Positions 25,777-34,512 of a stretch of DNA of 64,000 nt are shown here, in pieces; positions within the stretch are counted from its first letter, which is position 1; each line of letters opens with the position of its first letter. The stretch spans positions 62,001 to 126,000 of the forward strand of contig NZ_CP032382.1 of NCBI RefSeq assembly GCF_003589925.1, given 5' to 3'. The notes below the pieces were generated by a model that made no database searches, was not told where the DNA came from, and was given only the letters and a program-made list of their open reading frames with translations. The DNA comes from Chryseolinea soli. Its GTDB lineage: Bacteria; Bacteroidota; Bacteroidia; Cytophagales; Cyclobacteriaceae. The position numbers and the translations under genes are program-made.

Positions 25777-26190
25777 CTACTCAACCGTATGCACTTCACT
25801 CACTTGAATGATAGGCTGAATGTTGGTGTAGTTTGGAACATCTGCTCTAAGTTTTTCTGAGTTTGGTCCCACCGCGTTTCGCATCGATGACATCGTCTCA
25901 AAATAAAAGTAGCCGATAGCTAAATACGGGGCCGGCGCATCCGGCCCTCCTCCAGCGATTCCTTTGTCGATGGACAATGCCTTTAAGGAATTGCCAAATA
26001 AACTTGCAGCCAAGGGCATATGCTTGCTGGCATAATAATCCATGTCGAATGTTTTGCCTTCGCCGTTTGGGTAGAAGATGGCTACCTTGATCATGCCCTT
26101 TTTTATTTTGGTGGTCTCCGTCGATTTAGTTTGCTGACAACCCACTAAAAGTCCGAGGACGGCCACGAGGATGCTGATTTTTGCTTTCAT
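25777..26190 (-). CDS. EthD-domain lipoprotein
   Basis: 137 residues. Lipoprotein signal with lipobox 'LLVGC' (Cys18). From residue ~33 it reads as an EthD/dimeric alpha-beta-barrel domain: 'IKVAIFYPNGEGKTFDMDYYASKHMP' (in parts), ending 'PNYTNIQPIIQVSEV'. EthD proteins are usually cytoplasmic helpers in ether or hydrocarbon metabolism, so lipid anchoring is unusual. An internal Met at codon 33 would give a cytoplasmic form. It converges with the SDR gene, 12 bases apart. Confidence 0.82.
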   Translation of the reverse strand: MKAKISILVAVLGLLVGCQQTKSTETTKIKKGMIKVAIFYPNGEGKTFDMDYYASKHMPLAASLFGNSLKALSIDKGIAGGGPDAPAPYLAIGYFYFETMSSMRNAVGPNSEKLRADVPNYTNIQPIIQVSEVHTVE

Positions 26191-26257
26191 GTCAGTTGAT
26201 TTTTTAAAACGCTTTTGTCATGATGAAAAGCCTTAATTTAGGATTAACAAAAGGACT

Positions 26258-26599
26258 ATGAACTATACGTGGACAGATTTTGATAACGGAAAATCCATTC
26301 GCCAAACTGGATCAGAAGGCGGAACCATCCTACGGGACGAAGAAAATACATTTGGCGCTCGCGTGACATTAGAAGGTAAAGGCGATGTTGCCCCATTTTC
26401 CATCACGATTGGAATTTATGGGCTGCTGTTCCACACCGAATTCTTTTTGGATCTGGCCCAAGCACAAAAGTGTTTCGATTTGTTCAAGCGCAAAATAGAA
26501 GACATCATCCATCACTATTCTATTAGTGAGGACAGACGGGAAGCCGAGTGGAATAAAAAGCATGACAAATTAATAGAGGAAATACTACACGTTGACTAA
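26258..26599 (+). CDS. Hypothetical small soluble protein
   Basis: 113 residues, MNYTWTDFDNGKSIRQTG onward. There is no signal peptide or membrane segment. The N-terminal half is beta-type with 'FGARVTLEGKGDVAPFSITIGIYG', and the C-terminal half is helical and charged ('QKCFDLFKRKIEDIIHHY', 'EAEWNKKHDKLIEEIL'). It resembles small Bacteroidota proteins without assigned role. The terminator at 26641-26668 follows it. Confidence 0.7.
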   Translation: MNYTWTDFDNGKSIRQTGSEGGTILRDEENTFGARVTLEGKGDVAPFSITIGIYGLLFHTEFFLDLAQAQKCFDLFKRKIEDIIHHYSISEDRREAEWNKKHDKLIEEILHVD

Positions 26600-26640
26600 C
26601 AACAGATGATGCCTGGACGCATTATCCTTCCCGATAAAAA

Positions 26641-26668
26641 AAGCCATCAAACCTGAATTTGATGGCTT
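26641..26668. terminator. Bidirectional intrinsic terminator
   Basis: Stem AAGCCATCAAA/TTTGATGGCTT of 11 pairs with a 6-base loop. The minus-strand side ends in a run of seven T, so it best serves the EamA gene; it also ends the small plus-strand gene. Confidence 0.85.
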
Positions 26669-26734
26669 CATTGATTTTAACATACCGGCTTCACGGTACC
26701 ATTATTCGAGCCCCTGCCATGCGCACGACCCAAC

Positions 26735-27634
26735 TCATCCCTTCTGATTTTCTGACTTTAACGATTTGTAATAATTCATGGCAGCTATGGCTCCCAGCAT
26801 AATGACTATCCCGACAACCTGTAACGGGCCTATGGACTCCTTCAGCACCAGGCTTGCACAGATAATGGCCACCGGAAGCTCCACCGTCATGAGAATGGAA
26901 CTAACGCCTGCCCCAATCTTCGGGATGCTGGCCGCAAACAATGCCGTCGGGATCGTTGTTCCGATCACGGCAAAGAATACTGCCCACAGCAGGAACTCAC
27001 TGTCAAAATGATTGCCCGCAAGGATGGTCTTGCAGTTTATCAGAAAAATAGTGCAAGCTGAACCTATCATGATCAACGTGCTTTTTGATTGCCATCGCGC
27101 GCCGGTATCAATTCTTCCATTCGCTACGATGTAGGAGGCATATGTCAGCGAAGAAAGTAATGCCAGTACAGCGCCTTTTATAGAAAAGGAACGCTCTTCC
27201 GGAGAAAAAATATTTCCGGCGATCACCGTACCGATGAGAATAAGGACAACCGTGAACAGTTCGACAGCGGATGGCCGTTTTTTAAATAGGATCCATTCCA
27301 ACAGCAGGCTGAACCAGGTAAACTGCATCAGGATGATAATGGATAGCGAAGCTGAAATATAGTGTACAGACTCGTAGTAGAGGAAATTTGTCAGCCCAAT
27401 GGAACTTCCTGTTAACAACAATGAAAAGAGAAGTTTCCGGGTGAGCCTTTCTTTATATTTTTCCCGCGTAACCAACGTGCAAATACCGAGAAGGAGTGCT
27501 GCCAGCGCGGCCTGTGCAAAGGATATTTCAGCGGCATTATAGCCTTGGGCGTACGACAGCTTTACAAAGGAGGACATGGTGCCATACAAGGTTGCACCAA
27601 ACAGTACCATGACGACATGCGTCAAATTCTTCAT
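26735..27634 (-). CDS. EamA/DMT-family transporter
   Basis: 299 residues with about ten hydrophobic helices in two repeated EamA halves; the second begins near residue 150 ('IKGAVLALLSSLTYASYIVANG'). 'SFAQAALAALLLGICTLVTREKY' and 'SLSIIILMQFTWFSLLLEWILF' are typical of helices 2 and 4. Family members export metabolites or amino acids across the inner membrane by secondary transport. It starts divergently from the TonB receptor cluster and has no operon partner. Substrate is unknown. Confidence 0.93.
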   Translation of the reverse strand: MKNLTHVVMVLFGATLYGTMSSFVKLSYAQGYNAAEISFAQAALAALLLGICTLVTREKYKERLTRKLLFSLLLTGSSIGLTNFLYYESVHYISASLSIIILMQFTWFSLLLEWILFKKRPSAVELFTVVLILIGTVIAGNIFSPEERSFSIKGAVLALLSSLTYASYIVANGRIDTGARWQSKSTLIMIGSACTIFLINCKTILAGNHFDSEFLLWAVFFAVIGTTIPTALFAASIPKIGAGVSSILMTVELPVAIICASLVLKESIGPLQVVGIVIMLGAIAAMNYYKSLKSENQKG

Positions 27635-27992
27635 GTTAAGATTGTTTAATGATGATTAAGAAAATACCTGTGACAGGCTAAACAACCTTAAATGCTAATA
27701 TTAAAATATGGCGAAGCAGTCCCGCAAGAATGTGGGGACTGACTAATATAAGAATCCGGTTATTTAGCTTTTTAAGCTACCGGAGGAGGGGTGTTTGAAG
27801 AAAATCGACGATACATAAAATGCGTATTCTGATTGAATGACCCACGAATTTAGAAAAAATTATAAATGCCCCCTAATTGTCCTTTAAAGATACCCATAAA
27901 CCCCGCTTGAATCAGGTCAAAACGCCCAAATTATATGCTTTCCAATTTGTAGCGGCTTGGAATGTCTCCCTTTTCGTCACTATCTTTCGCGC
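27635..27992. promoter_or_regulatory. Divergent intergenic region with two inverted repeats
   Basis: These 358 bases separate the EamA gene and the TonB-receptor cluster. They contain CAGTCCC/GGGACTG arms at 27717-27723 and 27735-27741 (11-base loop) and the AT-rich palindrome TAGCTT-TTT-AAGCTA at 27765-27779. They may be operators or leader hairpins. No T-run follows the first, so it is not a standard terminator. Confidence 0.45.
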
Positions 27993-28376
27993 ATGATGAG
28001 AAGGGCCGTCATTCTGGTAATCCTGTGTAGCATGATGCTGCATTGTGCCAGCCGTGTAGGGTTCCTTTCCTATCTCTACAGCCAACGGCACGAGATCGCC
28101 TACCGGTTGGGTCTTATTGCAGAGATCCCCATCGCCCTTTGCAGCAGTGACTATGATTTTAACGATGGCCTGACCGTCCACTCCAACGATGAGGATGGGG
28201 CCAGCCAGCGTACATTACCCATCGCTTTAGAGATCAAATTATTCTTTGTTTCCCATAGCATTCAAGTTCCCCACTTGAATGAGATCCGCATCGACAGGGC
28301 ACACGCTCCACGCTGGAGCAAACCGCTCAATGGCTGTCTGCGATCTGTCTTTCATCCCCCGGCACACCTGTCTTAA
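27993..28376 (+). CDS. Small exported Cys-containing protein preceding a TonB receptor
   Basis: 127 residues from ATG 27993 (or 27996). The signal-like start is 'MMRRAVILVILCSMMLHC'. The mature part contains 'LSYLYSQRHEIAYRLGLIAEIPIALCSSDYDFNDG' (in parts) and later 'HAPRWSKPL'. Similar small proteins precede metal-related TonB receptors in other Bacteroidota, as I recall. It stands ~100 bases before the receptor on the same strand, so one transcript is likely. Function is unknown; a metal-handling role would be inference from context. Confidence 0.65.
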   Translation: MMRRAVILVILCSMMLHCASRVGFLSYLYSQRHEIAYRLGLIAEIPIALCSSDYDFNDGLTVHSNDEDGASQRTLPIALEIKLFFVSHSIQVPHLNEIRIDRAHAPRWSKPLNGCLRSVFHPPAHLS

Positions 28377-28473
28377 TCCAAGCGAATCTGCTTGCCTGTT
28401 TCTCCCGTCGTCTACCGGCAGGGTGATCAGCTGCTAATTGTATTTCAAATTCTACGTTTCATTTCAATCGTAC

Positions 28474-30828
28474 ATGAAAAAAATCTATATCATGCTATGG
28501 CTTTGCCTATGCTATACCGCTGTCTTCAGCCAACAGATCCTCCAGGGAAAAATCTATGATGCTGAAACCAAAGAGCCCGCCGTGGGCGCTACGGTGCAGC
28601 TTGCCAGTGACCTCCATATAGGCACCATCACCAATGCCGAAGGATTCTTTCAACTCAGCAGCGCGGAGCAGCATCCGGTTTTAAAGATCTCGATGGTGGG
28701 TTACGAAAGCCAACAGGTGGAAACCACAAACGAACCCCTTCGCATTTCGCTGGTGCCACGGACGGAACAAATGCAGGCGGTAGTGGTGACCGCCAACCGG
28801 GAAGCCAGCCTGCGCACCGAAACGCCCGTGGCCATTTCCAAACTCTCTGCCAAACTCATCGACGAAACCAAGCCCACTCAACTTTATGAAGCGCTCAACA
28901 AAGTGCCCGGTGTATTGATGGTGAACCTCAACAACGAACAACACTTCATGGCTATACGCCAACCGATGACCACGAATGGCTACTTCCTTTACCTGGAGGA
29001 CGGCGTACCGATCCGGCCACTGGGCGTATTCAATCACAACGCATTGCTCGAGATCAATCAGTTTGCCCTCAGTTCCGTAGAGGTCGTGAAGGGCCCCGTC
29101 TCTTCGATCTATGGGGCCGAGGCTATTGGCGGCGCTGTTAATTTTATCATGCAACGTCCCCCGGTAGTACCTACCGCTAAAGTGGGGATCCAATTCGACA
29201 ATTTTGGATTTCGTAGAGTACAGTTCGGCGCGGGTGCCCGAACCGGAAAATTCGGATTTTACATCGGGGGCTTGAGAAGTGAGCAGACCAACTCCTGGAT
29301 GGCAAATTCGGATTATGATAAGACGACGGTGAATGCCCGGCTGGAGTATCACTTTACGCCGACTACTCGGTTGATCGGGAATATTATCTATGGCAAATAT
29401 TTCTCCAATACGGCCGGAAGTGTAGACAGCGTGGCGTTCTACAGTCGCCAATACGTGAGCACTACAGATTTTACCTATCGCAAATCGGAAGCCTCGCGTT
29501 CCCGCCTCACCCTGGAGCACGATTGGCGTAAGGGGTCAAAAACTTTTGTTACCTTATTCAACAGGACCAATGAGCACGGGCAGAATCCTGCCTATGGCAT
29601 TCGTTGGAATCCTACGCCCAGTGCCACTAACGATCCCACTACTGCAAGAGGCGAGATCAACTCCAATAATTTTACAAGCTATGGGGTCCTGGCCCAGCAC
29701 AGCCAACAGTTTTCTTTTTTGGATTCCCGTCTGATCGCGGGAGGCATGTATGACTATTCTCCTAACAACTACTGGTCCTATCAGATCGATCTCCATGCAC
29801 AACTTCGTCCCGATGGAAAATCCGTAGAGAAATACACCATCAACCAGGAGCGACCCGACATCAAGCTGGCCGACTACGACGCCAAGATCCGGAACGCCGC
29901 GGGCTACCTGCAATATGATTTTTCGCCGCTGAAAGACCTCCGATTCTCCACGGGTGTTCGCTACGACCGGATGTCGTTCACGTACGACAACTACCTGGAT
30001 CAGTCCAGCGGCAGCAAGGCCTACAGCAAGTTTACACCCAAGGTTGGGTTGACCTATGACCTTGGCAAAGACAAAGGCCTCTATGCCAACTACGCCCAAG
30101 GATTCTCACCGCCGGCATTGACCGCCATCTTTCGCAGGAAGCCCAATAGTGATCCGGCGGAATTCTATTACAATTTGAAACCCGCCCAATTCCAGAACTA
30201 TGAAATTGGTGGCTGGGCCGCCTTCTGGAAAAACAAAGGCTACCTCGATGTGGCGCTTTACCAAATGTATGGCACCAATGAACTGTTGAGTATTCGTCAG
30301 GCAGATAATTCAACCGACTACCAGTCGGCTGGAAAAACGTTACACCGCGGTATCGAATTGGGGTTGACGGTTAAACCCACGCAGGAATTTTTCTTCCGTT
30401 TTGGGGGCACCACGGCCTTGCACCGTTTTGAAGATTTTCAGATCAGCAACAAATCGACCGATCAATACCAAAACCTGAGCGGCTTTGACATGCCGGCGGC
30501 GCCGCGCTGGACCTGGAACACGGAGTTTTATTATTATCCCCGGTTTGTCAAGAACCTGCGCACCTCTGTGGAGTGGCAACATGTTGGAAGCTATTTTCAG
30601 AACCAGATCAACACGGTGCGCTATGAGGCGTATAACGTGATCAACTATCGCATCGGGTATCAGTGGAAGGGAATAGAAGTCTACAGCAACGTACTCAACG
30701 TAGCCGACGCGCTCTACTCGGCCAACGCCACGCGGGGGAACAACGCCACCGACCGCACGACCTACACCCCGGCGGCACCGCGCACGTTTGTGTTTGGCAT
30801 TCAATACAACTTTACTGGCAAAAAATAA
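28474..30828 (+). CDS. TonB-dependent receptor with carboxypeptidase-regulatory-like domain
   Basis: 784 residues from ATG 28474 with signal peptide MKKIYIMLWLCLCYTAVFSQ. Domains: carboxypeptidase-regulatory-like (~20-105, 'YDAETKEPAVGATVQL', 'HPVLKISMVGYESQQV'), TonB plug (~115-230, 'LSAKLIDETKPTQLYEALNKVPGVLM' area, 'VEVVKGPVSSIYGAEAIGGAVNF'), then a 22-strand barrel ending 'FVFGIQYNFTGKK'. It imports a ligand across the outer membrane using TonB energy. A PepSY-TM protein follows 17 bases later, as is usual for siderophore or metal uptake units. The ligand cannot be read from sequence. Confidence 0.93.
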   Translation: MKKIYIMLWLCLCYTAVFSQQILQGKIYDAETKEPAVGATVQLASDLHIGTITNAEGFFQLSSAEQHPVLKISMVGYESQQVETTNEPLRISLVPRTEQMQAVVVTANREASLRTETPVAISKLSAKLIDETKPTQLYEALNKVPGVLMVNLNNEQHFMAIRQPMTTNGYFLYLEDGVPIRPLGVFNHNALLEINQFALSSVEVVKGPVSSIYGAEAIGGAVNFIMQRPPVVPTAKVGIQFDNFGFRRVQFGAGARTGKFGFYIGGLRSEQTNSWMANSDYDKTTVNARLEYHFTPTTRLIGNIIYGKYFSNTAGSVDSVAFYSRQYVSTTDFTYRKSEASRSRLTLEHDWRKGSKTFVTLFNRTNEHGQNPAYGIRWNPTPSATNDPTTARGEINSNNFTSYGVLAQHSQQFSFLDSRLIAGGMYDYSPNNYWSYQIDLHAQLRPDGKSVEKYTINQERPDIKLADYDAKIRNAAGYLQYDFSPLKDLRFSTGVRYDRMSFTYDNYLDQSSGSKAYSKFTPKVGLTYDLGKDKGLYANYAQGFSPPALTAIFRRKPNSDPAEFYYNLKPAQFQNYEIGGWAAFWKNKGYLDVALYQMYGTNELLSIRQADNSTDYQSAGKTLHRGIELGLTVKPTQEFFFRFGGTTALHRFEDFQISNKSTDQYQNLSGFDMPAAPRWTWNTEFYYYPRFVKNLRTSVEWQHVGSYFQNQINTVRYEAYNVINYRIGYQWKGIEVYSNVLNVADALYSANATRGNNATDRTTYTPAAPRTFVFGIQYNFTGKK

Positions 30829-30845
30829 TCCTGCTCTAACGTGAT

Positions 30846-32435
30846 ATGGAAAATAAATCAATAGCAACCTTCCAAACCGTGGAATCAACGGATGTTAAAC
30901 CGGATGCGGCTGCCGCACCGGGCAAACTTTCCGGAATGCTCAAACGAAACATCTTCAAGTGGCACCGAACCATTGGATTGATCACCCTTGTCCCGGTCAT
31001 TTTCTGGACGCTCTCCGGGCTTATGCATCCTTTCCTTTCGCATTGGTTCAAACCCGTCATCGCCCGGGAATTCATGGAACCCAAAGTGCTTGACAGAAGT
31101 CAGGTTCAGCTTTCCTTGCAAGAGGTGTTGAAGAAAAATGACATCGCCGACTTTAAGAACTTCCGGTTGGTGGTCTTTGATGCGCAGACCTTCTACCAGG
31201 TAAAATCAATCGATGGCAGCCTGCGCTATTACAATGCCGCTACCGGCGACCGGTTGAAAGACGGAGACGTGAAGTACGCGGAATTCATGGCACGCTACTT
31301 CCTGGACGATCAGAAAAGCAAGATCAAGTCCATTACCCTGCAAACGGAATTTGACCAGCAATACAAATACATCAACCGCTACCTCCCCGTTTGGAAAATC
31401 AGTTTTGACCGGCCCGATGCTATGGATGTATACATCGAAACTTCGTCGAGCCGGATGGGAACTTTTAATACCGGTGCGCGCAAGGCGTTTCTATGGGTAT
31501 TTGATAATTTTCACAACTGGTCCTTTTTGGAACGGATCACGAACAATACGTTACGGATCAGCATCATGGTGTTACTACTCGGCATCATCCTCACTTCGGC
31601 CGTCAGCGGGATCGTGATCTATGGCCTTTTCTGGAAGCGGTTCAAAAAGTTGAACAACACAAACGAAAAGAAGGGACTCCGGAAATATCACCGGCAAATT
31701 GGGATTGCTACAGCCTTCATTGCGTTGACCTTTACCATGAGCGGGGCGTTTCATGCCACCCGGAAGCTGGAGCCCAACGTGTTGCCTGAAATGGTGTATG
31801 AACCCATCATCCGAACCAGCGAGCTAAACACAGCTTCGCTTTCCTTGAATGTCGATTGGGAGCGCTTGTACAATCTCTCTGTCGTGCGAAAAAGCAAGCA
31901 TGACTACTTCCAGGTATTTTATATCAAGACCGAAGACGAACCGCCCCAAACCCTCTACATCGATGCGGCGGATGGGCATGTTCTGGAAAACGGCGATCTG
32001 GTGTATGCCAAGTTCCTAGGCAAGAAATTCCTGGAGGTGCTTAGCCAGAAGACCAGCATGACGGCAGCCTGCTGTGAAGAGATGGGCGCTGGAAACGCAA
32101 GTGCTGGTGAAGATGCCACACTTTTAAAGGCCGAACTCGTTCCCAAGTTTGAAAACCGTGAATATGGATTTGTTTTTAAACGTCTTCCGGTGGTAAGACT
32201 GGCCTACGATACTCCCGATGATCAGACGCTTTATGTAGAAACGGCTACCTCGCGGTTGGCCGCCACCATCAATGGAACGGACCGGGTGGAAGGCTATTCT
32301 TTTGCGATCTTTCACAAATATCTGCTGATGGATTGGGCGGGTAAAAATGTTCGTGATGTTACGATGATGCTATCGGCTTTTGGGCTGCTCACGGTATGCG
32401 TTTTGGGGTTGCTTGTCTTTCTGAAAAAAGCATAA
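30846..32435 (+). CDS. PepSY-associated transmembrane protein (PiuB-like)
   Basis: 529 residues. Transmembrane helices lie near 42-62 ('WHRTIGLITLVPVIFWTLSG'), 240-265 ('ISIMVLLLGIILTSAVSGIVIYGLFW'), 285-305 and 505-525. Each periplasmic part carries PepSY repeats ('YQVKSIDGSLRYYNAATGDRLKDGD', 'TLYIDAADGHVLENGDLVYAK'). The 'HRxxG' motif recurs before helices 1 and 3, matching the PepSY-TM family, some of which are flavin- or haem-linked reductases for siderophore iron. A 'CCEEMGAG' motif in the second periplasmic region could bind metal. It is co-transcribed with the receptor upstream and ends at a strong terminator. Confidence 0.9.
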   Translation: MENKSIATFQTVESTDVKPDAAAAPGKLSGMLKRNIFKWHRTIGLITLVPVIFWTLSGLMHPFLSHWFKPVIAREFMEPKVLDRSQVQLSLQEVLKKNDIADFKNFRLVVFDAQTFYQVKSIDGSLRYYNAATGDRLKDGDVKYAEFMARYFLDDQKSKIKSITLQTEFDQQYKYINRYLPVWKISFDRPDAMDVYIETSSSRMGTFNTGARKAFLWVFDNFHNWSFLERITNNTLRISIMVLLLGIILTSAVSGIVIYGLFWKRFKKLNNTNEKKGLRKYHRQIGIATAFIALTFTMSGAFHATRKLEPNVLPEMVYEPIIRTSELNTASLSLNVDWERLYNLSVVRKSKHDYFQVFYIKTEDEPPQTLYIDAADGHVLENGDLVYAKFLGKKFLEVLSQKTSMTAACCEEMGAGNASAGEDATLLKAELVPKFENREYGFVFKRLPVVRLAYDTPDDQTLYVETATSRLAATINGTDRVEGYSFAIFHKYLLMDWAGKNVRDVTMMLSAFGLLTVCVLGLLVFLKKA

Positions 32436-32460
32436 TGGACTCCATCGATAAAAAAACAAA

Positions 32461-32486
32461 AAGCATCCCGCTTCTGCGGGATGCTT
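32461..32486. terminator. Intrinsic terminator after the PepSY-TM gene
   Basis: Stem AAGCATCCCGC/GCGGGATGCTT of 11 pairs, loop TTCT, followed by six T. A-runs on the left side allow use from both directions. Confidence 0.9.
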
Positions 32487-32542
32487 TTTTCCGTGCATGC
32501 GACGAAAAGGCACGGGAGCTAAGAAAGTAAAGTGTTCTTTCC

Positions 32543-33001
32543 TTACACGCTCTTCACTTGGGGCGAACACACTTCATAAAGCGTATAATGATCAGGCAGG
32601 CTAATACCGAGCGCGCGTTCATAAAGCGCCACCATCTCTTTAAAGTCCTTGCAAAGGGTCTCCTTTGTTTTTCTCATGTCTTCCCTCACCCGGGCTCCCT
32701 CCGAAACTGACAGCCCTGCTTCCTGGGAAAACAAGTCATTAAGAATATTCCAGTTGGTTTGTATCCGTGCATACAAAGCCTGGTATCGAACGGAGTCCCA
32801 TTGATCCATTTTTAATTCCGTTGCTTCGATTTTTTGATAAGTCTTTCCCCGGTGGCTTATCTCGAGAGCCGTACCGGATTGCTCTGCTTTTGAACCCGGC
32901 GGGGTTACGTCATGGCCCGTTATGCGCAAGGCCATTTCGCGAAATTGATCCACTAGCTTTAATCCTGAGCTAATGAGCGTAATGATACTGATCGGATCCA
33001 T
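32543..33001 (-). CDS. Hypothetical helical protein
   Basis: 152 residues from ATG 33001 (MDPISIITLISSGLKLV); an upstream Met adds nine residues. The start is mildly hydrophobic, the rest helical and charged with 'WDSVRYQALYARIQTNWNILNDLF', 'RVREDMRKTKETLCKDFKEMVALYERALGISLPDHYTLYEVC' (in parts). It may form a coiled-coil bundle. It has no signal cleavage site or family match I recognise. It stands alone on the minus strand between two terminators. Confidence 0.6.
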   Translation of the reverse strand: MDPISIITLISSGLKLVDQFREMALRITGHDVTPPGSKAEQSGTALEISHRGKTYQKIEATELKMDQWDSVRYQALYARIQTNWNILNDLFSQEAGLSVSEGARVREDMRKTKETLCKDFKEMVALYERALGISLPDHYTLYEVCSPQVKSV

Positions 33002-33056
33002 ACATGTAATTGGTTTGTGTTTCGACAATATCTTTTTGTGGCAGGTTATTCAAACG

Positions 33057-33096
33057 AAAAAACCCATCCAACTGCCATGTAGGCAATACGGATGGG
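33057..33096 (-). terminator. Minus-strand intrinsic terminator
   Basis: On the minus strand the stem CCCATCC/GGATGGG encloses a second stem TGCC/GGCA around TACAT and is followed by six T. It lies downstream of the esterase and the small ORF at 33177-33338 and ends that transcription unit. Confidence 0.78.
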
Positions 33097-33176
33097 CTCC
33101 ACATCTAAGTTATGTTATTTTTGCATCTCGGCAATCCATTGACCTGTTTATTTGCAGACTTCGTTGTCGAAGGAAT

Positions 33177-33338
33177 TTAGCCCGACAAGAATTCGCAACA
33201 TTTGTCACCGTGATAAAAGTTTGAACGCCAATCTTCGGCATTCCCCAACGGTCCTCGCTGAATTTCCTTTGTCAGCGTCTGTAGTATCTCCCCTATTATC
33301 GGGATCGCGATAGAAATTATTATAAGTTGATCAATCAA
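33177..33338 (-). CDS. Possible 53-residue small ORF coupled to the esterase
   Basis: A TTG at 33338 overlaps the esterase stop by eight bases and opens 53 codons ending at TAA 33177. The peptide has an N-terminal hydrophobic stretch (LIIISIAIPIIGEILQ) followed by a polar part 'TKEIQRGPLGN', 'EDWRSNFYHGDKCCEFLSG'. The frame is the last one before the minus-strand terminator 80 bases downstream, which argues that this RNA is transcribed. No ATG exists in the frame, and no known family is recognised. It could be a small membrane peptide or chance. Confidence 0.35.
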   Translation of the reverse strand: MIDQLIIISIAIPIIGEILQTLTKEIQRGPLGNAEDWRSNFYHGDKCCEFLSG

Positions 33339-34359
33339 AATCCAGGTAATCGTTGAAGAATGGCAACAGATCGTTTAGCACTCTTCCGTCGCGCGCCCAG
33401 ATCTTGTTGGTGTGGTCCCCGATGTATTCTTCGGCATAGTGGGTAATCCCCAGGTTCTCCAATCGCTGGCTTAACATTCCAATTTGAACCGGAAACCTCG
33501 GTGCGTCATTTCTGCCCCAGTCCATTTTGATGGCGGTGAGTTTGCGCAGGTTGTCGGCGTATTTCTCGATCATGTAGACGGGCATGTTGGCTTCCCATTT
33601 TTCGAAGACGGGTTGGTTGATGATCATTTTGTCGCCCTCGTAGGTGAAGGGGAAGTCGCAGTAGAAGGGTGGTTTGTTGGGATTGGGCGACCATGCTCTT
33701 CCCACGGCTACCAGCACTTTTGGATAATAGGTCTTCTTTAACTCGTCATGGGTCTTGACGGCCTGGACGTCACGATAAGAAGTGCTATTCGGGCCAAATT
33801 CTTTTACCATGGCGAGGAGTCCCGGGCTCATCGCATAGACGCTGCTGAAGACGTCGGGATGCAACATAGCGATCTTAAACGCGCCGTAGCCGCCCATGGA
33901 ATGTCCGGCAATGCCGCGGCTTTCGCGCCGGGCCATCGTTCTGAAATTCTTGTCGACATAGGCCACCAACTCTTTCGATGTGAATTCGTCCCAGTTGCCG
34001 GTCAGGGAGGAGTTGCTGTAGAAGCTGCCTTCGAAAAGCGTGTATTGATCGGGTTGAACCAGGATGAACGGGCGGATCTTTTTGCTGCGGATGCCTTCGT
34101 CCAGGATCTCTTTCATGGTGGAGAAAATGCTGTCCTTGCCCATGAAGCCGTGCAAGTAGTAAATGACCGGGTAGCGCTCGCTGCTCCCCTCATAGTTGGG
34201 TGGAAGATAAACGGACACCTTCCGATTTGGATTTTCACCGCCTGTGTTTTGTAAGGACTTCGCGTTTATGAAAAAGCTTTTGACCTTTCCGGTGACGGCC
34301 TGGCCATTCGAATAATGAAATGCGATAAGGCAAAACGCCAGGAGGATGTACTGCTTCAT
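33331..34359 (-). CDS. Exported esterase D/S-formylglutathione-hydrolase-like alpha/beta hydrolase
   Basis: 342 residues with signal peptide (MKQYILLAFCLIAFHYSNGQ). It belongs to the putative esterase family (PF00756): 'YPVIYYLHGFMG', nucleophile elbow 'GHSMGGYGA' (Ser154), 'SSVYAMSPGLL', and a likely catalytic His in 'YIGDHTNKIW' near residue 316. Such enzymes hydrolyse acyl or feruloyl esters on polysaccharides, or related esters. It diverges from the sigma/FecR/SusCD locus, with repeat element A in between. A role in polysaccharide deacylation linked to that locus is possible. Confidence 0.9.
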   Translation of the reverse strand: MKQYILLAFCLIAFHYSNGQAVTGKVKSFFINAKSLQNTGGENPNRKVSVYLPPNYEGSSERYPVIYYLHGFMGKDSIFSTMKEILDEGIRSKKIRPFILVQPDQYTLFEGSFYSNSSLTGNWDEFTSKELVAYVDKNFRTMARRESRGIAGHSMGGYGAFKIAMLHPDVFSSVYAMSPGLLAMVKEFGPNSTSYRDVQAVKTHDELKKTYYPKVLVAVGRAWSPNPNKPPFYCDFPFTYEGDKMIINQPVFEKWEANMPVYMIEKYADNLRKLTAIKMDWGRNDAPRFPVQIGMLSQRLENLGITHYAEEYIGDHTNKIWARDGRVLNDLLPFFNDYLDFD

Positions 34360-34512
34360 TTTGAATATTTTTTTTTGGAGTCAAATAAAAAAAGAGGGGA
34401 ATAGCTTCAAGTTCGACTGTTTAAACAAAATGCGGTACAGCATCGCATTCGATCGAATATGTTGAAATTTATGCAATTCTGCAAGGAGAGTTTGAGGGGC
34501 GGTTCCCTCGTC

